This document shows, in pieces, positions 25,685-33,662 of a stretch of 64,000 nucleotides of DNA. The position numbers and the translations under genes are program-made. Positions within the stretch are counted from its first letter, which is position 1. Each line of letters opens with the position of its first letter. The notes beneath the pieces are model-generated. The model ran no database searches. It was not told the origin of the DNA and saw only the letters and a list, made by a program, of their open reading frames with translations. This stretch comes from Desulfacinum infernum DSM 9756 (GTDB taxonomy: Bacteria; Desulfobacterota; Syntrophobacteria; Syntrophobacterales; DSM-9756). Where the stretch lies: the NCBI RefSeq assembly GCF_900129305.1, contig NZ_FQVB01000017.1:32528-96527 (forward strand). Direction: 5' to 3'.

Positions 25685-27168
25685 CGGCACAGCATCTACT
25701 GATCAACGCGTCCCATCCGGAGGAGTTCCGAGTGGCCCTGGTGGAAGGCCAGTCCCTGGAGGGCTTTTTCATTGAGACGGCCACGCGCGGCAAGGTGGTG
25801 GGCAACATCTACAAGGGCATCGTGGTCAACGTGCAGCCTTCCCTGCAGGCGGCCTTCGTGGACTACGGGGCGGACCGAAACGGCTTTCTCCCCATCTCGG
25901 AGATCCACCCGGATTACTACGCCACCGAGGTGGAAGGGCACCCCCGGATCCAGGACGTGCTCAAGACCGGCCAGGAAGTGCTGGTCCAGGTCACCAAGGA
26001 GGAGATTGGGACCAAGGGAGCGGCGCTCACCACCTATGTGTCCATCGCGGGCCGCTACGTGGTGATCGCCCCGGGGCAATCCCAGCGGGGGGTATCCCGA
26101 AAGATCGAAGACGAAGCCCAGCGCGAGCGGCTCCGCGAGATCGCCCAGGAACTGGAACTTCCCGAAGAGATGGGGATCATCCTTCGCACGGCGGCGGAAG
26201 GGCGCACCAAGCGCGAAATCCAGAAGGATCTGCGCTACCTCATGCGCATCTGGGACGAGATCCTCAAAAGGGTCCAGGAATCCCAGGCACCGTGCCTCAT
26301 CTACCGCGAGAGGGATCTGGCCATCCGGGTGGTGCGGGACTACTTCACTCCGAGCATCAAAACCATCTGGGTGGACGATATGGAGATCTTTCGGCGGGTG
26401 AAGGAGTTTTTGCGGATCATCAGCCCGCGCCACCAGCACGTGGTGAAACTCTACAAGGGCGACGCGCCCCTCTTCAACAAGTACAACCTGGAAGACCAGA
26501 TCGACCAACTGTTTCAGAAAAAGGTCCCGCTCAAGTCCGGAGGCTACCTCATTATCGACACCACAGAGGCCCTGGTGGCCATCGACGTCAATTCGGGGCG
26601 GGCCACCCGGGATTCGGCCCTGGAAGAAAGCAGCTACCGGGTAAACCTGGAGGCGGCCCAGGAGATTCCCAAGCAGCTGCGCCTGCGGGATCTGGGCGGT
26701 CTCATCGTGGTGGACTTCATCGACATGCGAAGCCGCCAGCACATCCGCAACGTGGAACGCCGCCTTCGGGACGAAACCAAGAAGGACAAGGCCAAGATCA
26801 AGGTGGGGCGCATCTCCCAGTTCGGGCTGCTGGAAATATCGCGCCAGCACCTGGGGCTCAACATCCAACTGGGATCCTACCGGGACTGTCCCTACTGCGA
26901 AGGAACCGGGATGGTGCGCTCCACGGAAGCGTCCGCCGTCTGGTACCTCCGGAAGATCTGGAACGGGCTGCTCAAGGACGACGTGGTGGCCGTGCGCGGG
27001 CGCTTCTCCACCGACGTGGCCCACTATCTGCTCAACCGCAAGCGAAACGACCTGGTGTACCTGGAGGACCACTTCGGCAAGGAAATCACCATCGAAGCCT
27101 CTTCCCAGCTCGCCCCCCACGAAGGACACCTGGAATTCGTTACCGTGGAAACGGAGGAGAAGGGGTAG
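25681..27168 (+). CDS. rng: Ribonuclease G (RNase E/G family)
   Basis: 495 residues. It processes rRNA and degrades mRNA from the 5' end. It holds an N-terminal S1 domain (about 30-130) and the RNase H-like domain with the catalytic Asp in VAIDVNSG (about 300-307) and VVDFIDM (about 341-347). The zinc-link is CPYC (about 403-406). It is of RNase G length, without the RNase E scaffold. It starts inside the stop codon of the upstream gene (ATGA), an unusual partner. The end is followed by GGGGTAG-type heptads. Confidence 0.95.
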   Translation: MTAQHLLINASHPEEFRVALVEGQSLEGFFIETATRGKVVGNIYKGIVVNVQPSLQAAFVDYGADRNGFLPISEIHPDYYATEVEGHPRIQDVLKTGQEVLVQVTKEEIGTKGAALTTYVSIAGRYVVIAPGQSQRGVSRKIEDEAQRERLREIAQELELPEEMGIILRTAAEGRTKREIQKDLRYLMRIWDEILKRVQESQAPCLIYRERDLAIRVVRDYFTPSIKTIWVDDMEIFRRVKEFLRIISPRHQHVVKLYKGDAPLFNKYNLEDQIDQLFQKKVPLKSGGYLIIDTTEALVAIDVNSGRATRDSALEESSYRVNLEAAQEIPKQLRLRDLGGLIVVDFIDMRSRQHIRNVERRLRDETKKDKAKIKVGRISQFGLLEISRQHLGLNIQLGSYRDCPYCEGTGMVRSTEASAVWYLRKIWNGLLKDDVVAVRGRFSTDVAHYLLNRKRNDLVYLEDHFGKEITIEASSQLAPHEGHLEFVTVETEEKG

Positions 27169-27200
27169 AGGGGTATGGGATAAGGGATATGGGGGGCTTT
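27160..27200 (+). repeat. GGGATAA/GGGGTAT heptad tract after rng
   Basis: GGGGTAGAGGGGTATGGGAT and following units with 7-bp spacing begin at the rng stop codon (TAG in GGGGTAG). Confidence 0.7.
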
Positions 27201-27202
27201 TC

Positions 27203-27377
27203 GTGCTAGGAGGCTGCCCGAGGACTCCGCCAACCGTCACTCCCGCGCAAGCGGGAGTCCATAAGTTGCCGGAAATCCTGGATCGCCGCTCCCCGTTCAA
27301 GCCGGGGACAAGTTTCGCGGAAATGACGAATGGGCGTTGAATGACGGAGATCAGTCGTTTTCGGACAGCCTCGTAGG
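27203..27377 (+). mobile_element. MITE-like element (copy C, 175 bp)
   Basis: Ends CTAGGAGGCTGCCCGAGG (27204-27221) and, inverted, CCGAAAACGACTGATC-type sequence ending TTCGGACAGCCTCGTAG (about 27360-27376). The internal palindrome is TCCCGCGCAAGCGGGA, different from the other copies, so only the ends are shared. No reading frame inside. Confidence 0.6.
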
Positions 27378-27400
27378 GGATCGGTTCCCGCCGGCTGTGG

Positions 27401-28054
27401 TCAGACGATCACGAACTTCTTGATGAGCCTCACCACCTGGTCGGGTTCGTCCACCACCGTGACCAGATCCGGGTCGTCCGACGAGATGAGGTGCCTGGCC
27501 AGGAGCGTATCCCGGATCCACTGGAGCAGCCCGTTCCAGTAGTCGCTCCCCACCAGGATCACGGGAAAGGGCTTGATGCGCTTGGTCTGCATGAGGGTGA
27601 GGGCCTCGAAGACTTCGTCCAGCGTGCCGAAGCCGCCCGGCATGCCCACGTAGGCCTGGGCGTATTTCACGAACATCACCTTGCGGACGAAGAAGTACTT
27701 GAACTTGATCTGGACGTCGGCGTAGGAATTTCCTTCCTGTTCCATGGGCAGTTCGATGTTCAGTCCCACGGACCGGGCGCCCCCTTCCCGGGCTCCCTTG
27801 TTGCCGGCTTCCATGATGCCGGGCCCGCCCCCCGTGATGATGTTGTATCCCGCCTGGGCCAGCTTACGGGCGATCTCCACCGCCTTTTCGTAGTCTGGAT
27901 CGCCGGGACGCACCCGCGCCGACCCGAACATGCTCACGGCCGGGTAGATGTCCGCCAGCACCTCGAACCCGTCCACAAATTCCGCCATGATCTTGAACAA
28001 ACGCCAGGAATCCTGCACCGTCATCGCGTCGATGATGTACTGTCGCTCCTTCAT
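27401..28054 (-). CDS. LOG family / TIGR00730 Rossmann protein
   Basis: 217 residues. The LOG family cleaves nucleoside monophosphates to base and ribose 5-phosphate. Visible motifs: GGGPGIMEAGNKGA (about 95-108) and the catalytic PGGFGTLDE (about 158-166). The ATG at 28054 has a GGGAGTGGCAG site. It is a cytoplasmic protein, often called a cytokinin-type phosphoribohydrolase, though its bacterial role is commonly stress or purine salvage. Confidence 0.9.
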   Translation of the reverse strand: MKERQYIIDAMTVQDSWRLFKIMAEFVDGFEVLADIYPAVSMFGSARVRPGDPDYEKAVEIARKLAQAGYNIITGGGPGIMEAGNKGAREGGARSVGLNIELPMEQEGNSYADVQIKFKYFFVRKVMFVKYAQAYVGMPGGFGTLDEVFEALTLMQTKRIKPFPVILVGSDYWNGLLQWIRDTLLARHLISSDDPDLVTVVDEPDQVVRLIKKFVIV

Positions 28055-28578
28055 CTGCCACTCCCATGGTTTCGTGGATAATCCAACCGTTCCGGAAGGA
28101 CTCAACCCTAGCACACCTCACTCCCAAATCCCAAGGGAGCTGCTTCCTGGTTGGTCCGCGACCGCGATCTTTTTCGTCCGCTCATTTCCTCGGCGATGTT
28201 TGTCGCGAAAGGCCCTTGGAGCTTGTCCGAGAACAAGTTTCCTTCGTCAACCGACGAAGGATCCTCCTTCTTTCGTAGCCGCGGGGCTTCAGCCCCGCGG
28301 AAAAGGGGTCGCCATAAACCAATAAAGTGAGAGGTAACAACTGATGGCCCATCCGACGTTGGAAGATTCCTCCGCAGCCCTAAAGGGCTGCGCTACGAAT
28401 AACGTGGTCGTCCCTGGCGTTCTGAGACAAGCTCCTTGGGCCTTGTCCCTTCCGCCTTTTTCCTCCCATCATCGGGAAATGTATTGAATGACGATAGAAA
28501 ATTCGTTATCAAGCCAATGCGCTTGGACCATGCACCAAAAGCGACTTTTTCCCAGACGGAAACGGAGGCCGACATCCT
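28055..28578. other. Gene-free region with MITE copy D
   Basis: 524 bases between the LOG gene and the small protein at 28579. It is mostly the MITE-like element at 28217-28441. No other open frame looks real. The last 130 bases (28440-28570) are AT-richer and may hold the promoter of the small protein gene. Confidence 0.5.
28217..28441 (+). mobile_element. MITE-like element (copy D)
   Basis: Inverted copy: GGAGCTTGTCCGAGAAC (28218-28234) at one end, GTTCTGAGACAAGCTCC (about 28418-28434) at the other. Internally the CCGCGGGGCTTCAGCCCCGCGG palindrome is first and the GCAGCCCTAAAGGGCTGC palindrome second, the reverse of copy B. No coding capacity. Confidence 0.65.
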
Positions 28579-28848
28579 ATGGAAATGAAAGAATTCGTGA
28601 GAACCGCCCTCAGGAAGGTGAGCCGGAAGCTGGAAGCCGGCACCCTGGACCGGAACGAAGAGGGCTACTCCTTCGCCGAAGAAATGTTGCTGGACTGGAT
28701 CTGGATCGAACTGAAGGAGGAGGCTCCGGACAAGGACGCCGTCATCCGGATGGAACTGGACGATCTGTACGAGATCATCGAAAGCGACGCCAAGATCTAC
28801 GACGAATACCAGATCATCCTGGAGTCCTTGAAGCCGGAAGAAGAATAA
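28579..28848 (+). CDS. Conserved hypothetical acidic small protein
   Basis: 89 residues, acidic and predicted helical (KELVRTALRK-like start, then EEGYSFAEEMLLDWIWIELKEE). It has no membrane segment and no cysteine. An upstream GGAGG-type site (about 28565) precedes the ATG; a Met two codons on is also possible. A terminator follows, so it is monocistronic. I do not recognise the family. Confidence 0.6.
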   Translation: MEMKEFVRTALRKVSRKLEAGTLDRNEEGYSFAEEMLLDWIWIELKEEAPDKDAVIRMELDDLYEIIESDAKIYDEYQIILESLKPEEE

Positions 28849-28878
28849 GCGGCCGGCCAAGGCCCCTTTCGAACTGGA

Positions 28879-28902
28879 GCGCTCCCCGGGGGCGCTTTTT
28901 TT
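28879..28902 (+). terminator. Rho-independent terminator
   Basis: GCGCTCC and GGGGCGC arms with a three-base loop, followed by TTTTTTT. It ends the 28579 transcript. Confidence 0.8.
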
Positions 28903-28937
28903 GTTGGGGCCTTCGCGGCCCATGGAAAGAAGGGAAA

Positions 28938-30113
28938 ATGGACGAAGTCAAACTGAAACCGGGGGCGGACCGGCGGGTGATCCAGGGACACCGCTGGATC
29001 TTCAGCAACGAAGTGGACGGTCCCCTCAAGGATTTTGAGCCGGGCCGGTGGGTGGACGTGGTGTCGCCCAAGGGCGTCCGGCTGGGTTCGGGCTACATCA
29101 ACCCCCATTCCCTCATCGCCGTGCGTCTGGCCGCACCCGCCGGGGTGAGGCCGGATCGGTCATGGCTGGAAGAGCGGATCCGGCAGGCGCTGCGTTACCG
29201 GCAGCAGGCGTATCCCGGCGAGAACACCTACCGGCTCGTGTACGGCGAGTCGGACGGGCTGCCCGGATTGATCGTGGACCGCTACGAGGACGTCTTGGTC
29301 GCTCAGGTGACCACGGCGGGCATGGCCGTCCTGGAGCCCATGGTGGAGGAGGTGCTGGCGGATCTCCTGCAACCCCGCGCCGTGGTGGCCCGAAACGACA
29401 CCCGTGCGCGCCTCCTGGAAGGACTTTCGCTGGAAAAACGGGTGGTCCGAGGCGACCTTCCCGAATCCCTCCAAGTGCCGCTCCACGGGCTCACCCTGAC
29501 CGTGGACCCCCTGAACGGCCAAAAGACCGGCCTCTTTCTGGATCAGCGGGACAACCGGGAAGCCCTCCGCCGGTGGGTGAAGGACGCGGAGGTGCTGGAT
29601 CTTTTCTGCTATCAGGGGGCTTGGAGCCTGGTGGCTGCCGCGTCGGGCGCCCGCCGGGTGGTGGGGGTGGACCAGTCCCGTGAAGCCGTGGATCGTGCGG
29701 CCCGCGATGCGGCCGCAAACGGCCTGGAAGACCGTTGCCGGTTCCATGCCTCGGACGTTCTCGATTTTCTCAAGAGGGCCGGCCGCAACGCCTTCGACGT
29801 GGTGATCCTGGACCCCCCGGCGTTCGCCAAGACCAAGAGCGCTCTCAAGAACGCCCTCCGGGGCTACACGGACCTCAATCGGCGGGCCATGCTGGCGCTC
29901 CGGCCCGGCGGCATCCTGGTGAGCTGCTCCTGTTCCTACCACGTGTCCGAGCCCCTCTTTCAGGACATGCTGGTTCGGGCCGCCCAGGCGGCGGGAAGAA
30001 CCCTGCGGATTCTGGAAGCCCGGGGCCAGGCGCTGGATCACCCGGTTCTGGCCGCCATGCCGGAAACCCGGTATTTGAAGTGCCACTTCCTCCAGGTCCT
30101 GGATAGAACATAG
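28938..30113 (+). CDS. Class I rRNA methyltransferase (RlmI/RlmK-like)
   Basis: 391 residues. A PUA-like N-terminus (KPGADRRVIQGHRWIFSNEV) is followed by a Rossmann methyltransferase domain. SAM motif: VLDLFCYQGAWSLVAA (about 221-236); catalytic loop DPPAFAKTKSAL (about 295-306). It is likely the 23S rRNA (cytosine-C5) methyltransferase RlmI or a relative. The ATG at 28938 follows an AGAAGGG site. The C-terminal residues run into an AAGGATT heptad tract. Confidence 0.9.
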   Translation: MDEVKLKPGADRRVIQGHRWIFSNEVDGPLKDFEPGRWVDVVSPKGVRLGSGYINPHSLIAVRLAAPAGVRPDRSWLEERIRQALRYRQQAYPGENTYRLVYGESDGLPGLIVDRYEDVLVAQVTTAGMAVLEPMVEEVLADLLQPRAVVARNDTRARLLEGLSLEKRVVRGDLPESLQVPLHGLTLTVDPLNGQKTGLFLDQRDNREALRRWVKDAEVLDLFCYQGAWSLVAAASGARRVVGVDQSREAVDRAARDAAANGLEDRCRFHASDVLDFLKRAGRNAFDVVILDPPAFAKTKSALKNALRGYTDLNRRAMLALRPGGILVSCSCSYHVSEPLFQDMLVRAAQAAGRTLRILEARGQALDHPVLAAMPETRYLKCHFLQVLDRT

Positions 30114-30160
30114 GACGGAAGGATTGAAGGATTGAAGGATCAAGGATTAGAGGATCAGGG
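30110..30160 (+). repeat. AAGGATT heptad tract after the methyltransferase
   Basis: GGAAGGATTGAAGGATTGAA with further units begins a few bases after the stop codon of the RlmI-like gene. Confidence 0.75.
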
Positions 30161-30401
30161 AGGGGCATGGACTTGGGGCGGCGGAGTCCGCCTCCCGCCT
30201 CCCGGTTCCCGGATTACGGATCACGGATTCCGGCGCCGCCTTTACAAGAACAGGCGGGATGGATTATCAAGGAAAGAAATGAGCGGCAGTCGAGCATTTA
30301 TCCGAAACCCGGTCCGTGCCGATGCGTTTAGGGAGCCCGCTTCTTGTCGTCGGCATCGCCCATCGCACACGAATCCGGTTGAAAGGCTGAAGGAGTTCCC
30401 C

Positions 30402-31082
30402 ATGGTACGCTGCTTCATGAGACGAATTTCACATGTGGTGGTCTTTCTTTTTCTGCTCCTGCCGTGGTTTTGGTCGAGCCCGGTGCACGCCCAAGGCCCG
30501 GGTCCCCTGGATGTGATCAAGAGCGGCACCGATCGGGCCCTGGCGGTCCTGAACGTCTGCCGCGACGAAGAGTCCGATGAGGTGCGGCGGCAAAAGCGGG
30601 AAGAGATCAAGAAGATCGCCTACGACTACGTGGATTTTGAAGAAATGGGCCGCCGTGCGCTGGGGCGCCACTGGAAGAAACTCACCCCGGCCCAGCAGGA
30701 CGAATTCCTGCGTCTCTTTAAGGACCTGCTCTATTTCACCTACATCGGTCGGGTGGACACCTACACCTGCGGTCAGAAGCAGACCATCGCCTATGACGAG
30801 GAAAGAATCCTGGGCCGTTACGCCCAGGTCAAGACCCGGGTGGCCTACCAGGACCAGATGGTTCCCGTGGAATACCGCATGATCCAGACGGACAAGGGCT
30901 GGATGGTCTACGACGTGGTGATCGAAGGGGTGAGCTACGTGAACAACTACCGCAAGCAGTTCGATTCCATCCTGGTCAACAAGTCGGTGGACGATCTGTT
31001 CGCCATGCTCAAGGACAAGGTCGCCGAGTTGGAAAAGAATGACAGCCTTGGGGCCGGAAGGACATCGAAAGAGGCTTCGTGA
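30402..31082 (+). CDS. mlaC: MlaC/Ttg2D-like periplasmic phospholipid-binding protein
   Basis: 226 residues with a signal peptide cleaved near SPVHAQG (about residue 30) and the MlaC fold (segments ...IKKIAYDYVDFEEMGRRALG, LFKDLLYFTYIG, VPVEYRMIQTDKGW). MlaC shuttles phospholipid between the outer membrane and the inner-membrane Mla complex. No other mla gene is adjacent; it ends by overlapping radC by 44 bases. An AAGGAG site precedes the ATG at 30402. Confidence 0.85.
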   Translation: MVRCFMRRISHVVVFLFLLLPWFWSSPVHAQGPGPLDVIKSGTDRALAVLNVCRDEESDEVRRQKREEIKKIAYDYVDFEEMGRRALGRHWKKLTPAQQDEFLRLFKDLLYFTYIGRVDTYTCGQKQTIAYDEERILGRYAQVKTRVAYQDQMVPVEYRMIQTDKGWMVYDVVIEGVSYVNNYRKQFDSILVNKSVDDLFAMLKDKVAELEKNDSLGAGRTSKEAS

Positions 31083-31719
31083 GCGGTTCCTTCGAAGCGG
31101 CTTGGAGGGGTTCCACGACCACGAGGTCCTGGAACTCCTGCTCACCTTCGCCATCCCCCGAAGGGACGTAAAACCCGCGGCCAGGGCCCTCCTGGAGCGG
31201 TTTCAGTCGCTTTCCGCGGTCCTGGACGCCACGGTCCAGGAACTGACCCAGGTGGATGGAGTGGGGCCTCACGCGGCCCTGCTCCTCACTCTCCTTCCCC
31301 GGCTTCTGGAAAGATACCATCAGGATCGGTGGCGGACCGTCACCACGCTCGGTTCCACCCGGGACGCCGTGCGCTACCTGCAAGGGCATCTGGAAGCGGA
31401 ACGAAAAGAGATCTTTTGCATTTTGGCCCTCAACAGCCAGAACGGGCTCATCGCCGTGGAGCGAATTCAGGAAGGGACCGTCAACCGCACGGCCGTCTTT
31501 CCCCGCCTGGTGGTGGAAGCGGCCCTGAGGCACCGGGCCACGGCCGTCATCCTGGCCCACAACCACCCCAGCGGAGAGCCGGAGCCGTCCGCGGCGGACC
31601 GGCAGCTCACGCGGAAGCTTCGCCGCCTTCTGGGAGACCTGGACATCGCCGTCCACGACCACATCATTTTGGCGGGCCCCCGCTATTACTCCTTTGCCGA
31701 AAGAGGGGAGATGGACTGA
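31039..31719 (+). CDS. radC: RadC family JAB/MPN protein
   Basis: 226 residues. An HhH region (about 45-90, LTQVDGVGPHAALLL) precedes the JAMM metallopeptidase motif (AHNHPSGEPEPSAAD, about 175-189, after a Glu in ERIQEG). Named for DNA repair, but the real function is debated; it is not a reliable repair protein. The gene overlaps mlaC by 44 bases and its stop overlaps the next start (TGATG), an unusual but co-transcribed trio. Confidence 0.92.
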   Translation: MTALGPEGHRKRLRERFLRSGLEGFHDHEVLELLLTFAIPRRDVKPAARALLERFQSLSAVLDATVQELTQVDGVGPHAALLLTLLPRLLERYHQDRWRTVTTLGSTRDAVRYLQGHLEAERKEIFCILALNSQNGLIAVERIQEGTVNRTAVFPRLVVEAALRHRATAVILAHNHPSGEPEPSAADRQLTRKLRRLLGDLDIAVHDHIILAGPRYYSFAERGEMD

Positions 31720-32723
31720 TGGAAAAGACCATGCCGGCCGTGGTGGTGCGCGAAACGGAAGACCGGGGCGGTTGGAATGCCCTGGAGCTTGCCCGGGTGG
31801 CGCGTCCCGTGCCCGGTCCGGGAGAAGTGCTGGTGCAGGTGGAAGCCTGCTCCGTCAACCGGGCGGATCTTCTGCAGCGCCGCGGTCTCTATCCCCCTCC
31901 GCCGGGCGCCCCGGACATCCCGGGGCTGGACCTGGCGGGCTACGTGGTGGAGCGGGGCTCGGCGGACGTGGCCTGGAACGAAGGGGACCGAGTCTTCGGC
32001 GTGGTGGCCGGAGGCGGCTATGGGCGCTACTGTGCCGTGCCCGCTGAACACCTCCTGCCCATCCCGGAAAACCTTTCCTTTGTGGAAGCTGCGGCCGCCG
32101 CGGAGGTCTTCATCGTGGCCCATCTCAACCTTTTCCTGGAAGGGGGCATGGTCTCCGGCGAGACGCTCCTTTTGCACGGGGGCGGAAGCGGCGTGGGAAC
32201 GGCAGCGGTCCAGCTGGCCAGGGCCAAGGGCGTGCAGGTGGCCGCCACCTGCGGTGAAGACTGGAAGGTGGAGCGGTGCCGGGATCTGGGGGCGGATCTG
32301 GCGCTGAACTACAAGACAGGCGATTTTGCGGAGGCCGTTCGGACCTGGACCGAAGGGCTCGGCGTGGACGTGATCCTGGACTGGATCGGCGCGCCCTACC
32401 TGGAAAGACACGTGGACCTTCTGGCTCCCCGGGGACGCCTCATCTTCATCGGCCTCATGGGCGGCCACCAGGCGAGTTTTTCCCTGGCGCCGGTCCTCAC
32501 CAAGCGGCTACGCCTCCTGGGATCGGTTCTTCGCAGCCGGTCCCGGGAAGAGAAGGCCAAGATCATTGCGTCTTTCCAAAAAGAAGTGCTGCCGATGCTT
32601 GCCCGCGGCCGGGTGAAGCCCGTGGTGGATCGGATCTTTCCCATCACCGAAGCGGAAGCCGCGCACCGGTACTTGAAGGACGGCAAGCATTTCGGCAAGA
32701 TCGTCCTCCAGTGGAACGAATAA
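31719..32723 (+). CDS. NAD(P)H quinone oxidoreductase (zinc-independent MDR)
   Basis: 334 residues of the quinone oxidoreductase/MDR family, without catalytic zinc. The N-terminal GroES-like domain includes NRADLLQRRGLYPPPPG; the nucleotide-binding motif is LLLHGGGSGVGTAAVQLA (about 149-166). PIG3/QorB-like subgroup. Translationally coupled to radC (TGATG). The end lies in AAGGATT heptads. Confidence 0.88.
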   Translation: MEKTMPAVVVRETEDRGGWNALELARVARPVPGPGEVLVQVEACSVNRADLLQRRGLYPPPPGAPDIPGLDLAGYVVERGSADVAWNEGDRVFGVVAGGGYGRYCAVPAEHLLPIPENLSFVEAAAAAEVFIVAHLNLFLEGGMVSGETLLLHGGGSGVGTAAVQLARAKGVQVAATCGEDWKVERCRDLGADLALNYKTGDFAEAVRTWTEGLGVDVILDWIGAPYLERHVDLLAPRGRLIFIGLMGGHQASFSLAPVLTKRLRLLGSVLRSRSREEKAKIIASFQKEVLPMLARGRVKPVVDRIFPITEAEAAHRYLKDGKHFGKIVLQWNE

Positions 32724-32757
32724 AGGATTAAGGATTGAAGGATTAAAGGATTAGGAG
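32717..32757 (+). repeat. AAGGATT heptad tract
   Basis: TAAAGGATTAAGGATTGAAG and following units start in the stop codon (TAA) of the oxidoreductase and run 35 bases. Confidence 0.8.
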
Positions 32758-32777
32758 CTGCGGAGTTCCGTGGAATA

Positions 32778-33608
32778 ATGGTCCAAGAAAGGGTACGGAG
32801 CAGGGTGGAAGAGGAAAACGGCCGAGGGTGGATCTCACTGGAAGGGGTGGATTTCGTCCGATCGAAAAAGGAAATCCTTCGCCGGATTTCCTGGCGCGTG
32901 GAACCGGGCCAGCACTGGGCCGTGGTGGGAGCCAACGGGTCGGGAAAGACCACGCTCCTTCTTCTTCTGGCCGGGTATCTGTGGCCCACCCGGGGTGCGG
33001 TCACGGTGCTGGGCAAAACCTTCGGACAGGTGGACCTGAGGGAGCTTCGCAAAAGCATCGGCTGGGTGGGTTCCTTCCTGCAGGAGCGGATTCCTCCCGG
33101 CCAAAGGCCGCTGGATCTCATCGTGGGGGGAAAGTTCGCCTCCATCGGGGTCTTCGACGCGCCCACGGAGGCGGACTATGAAAAGGCGCGGCGGCTCGCC
33201 CGGCGGCTGGGCTGCGATCACGTGCTGGAAAGCCCCTACGGGGTGCTGAGCCAGGGGGAAAAGCAGCGGATGCTCATCGCCCGGGCGCTCATGTGCGACC
33301 CCCGCCTTCTCATCCTGGACGAGCCCTGTTCAGGCCTGGACGTGGTGGCCCGGGAACGCCTTCTCGCCACGCTGGATGCGCTGGGGACTTCCCCGGACGG
33401 GCCCACGCTGGTGCTGGTGACTCACCATCTGGAAGAGATCACGCCCGCCTTTTCCCACGTCCTGCTTCTGAAAGACGGCCGCTGCCTGGCCCATGGCCCC
33501 AAGGACGGCGTGCTCACGGCGGAAAACCTGCAGGAAGCCTTCGGCCTTCCCATGCACGTGGAGCGGCGGGGCGGCCGCTACTGGGCCCACCCCAAAAACC
33601 CCTCCTAA
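32778..33608 (+). CDS. ABC transporter ATP-binding protein (COG1119, ModF/YlmA-like)
   Basis: 276-residue single nucleotide-binding domain: Walker A GANGSGKTT (about 54-62), signature LSQGEKQR (about 157-164), Walker B LLILDEP (about 177-183), H-loop THHLEE. No permease is nearby, as is usual for COG1119 members. A start at 32778 was used. The last Ser and stop lie in the TAATCCT heptad tract shared with the convergent gene. Confidence 0.88.
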   Translation: MVQERVRSRVEEENGRGWISLEGVDFVRSKKEILRRISWRVEPGQHWAVVGANGSGKTTLLLLLAGYLWPTRGAVTVLGKTFGQVDLRELRKSIGWVGSFLQERIPPGQRPLDLIVGGKFASIGVFDAPTEADYEKARRLARRLGCDHVLESPYGVLSQGEKQRMLIARALMCDPRLLILDEPCSGLDVVARERLLATLDALGTSPDGPTLVLVTHHLEEITPAFSHVLLLKDGRCLAHGPKDGVLTAENLQEAFGLPMHVERRGGRYWAHPKNPS

Positions 33609-33662
33609 TCCTTTAATCCTTTAATCCTTTAATCCTTCAATCCTTTATCCCATACCCCTACT
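33602..33662. repeat. TTTAATCC heptad tract between convergent genes
   Basis: TCCTAATCCTTTAATCCTTT and further units continue into TTTATCCCATACCCC. On the minus strand this is in sense behind the acyl-CoA dehydrogenase gene. Both gene ends enter the tract. Confidence 0.85.

Noticed and set aside
27240..27300. tRNA-like T-loop (GTTCAAG)
   Set aside because: No acceptor or anticodon stem; it is inside MITE copy C.
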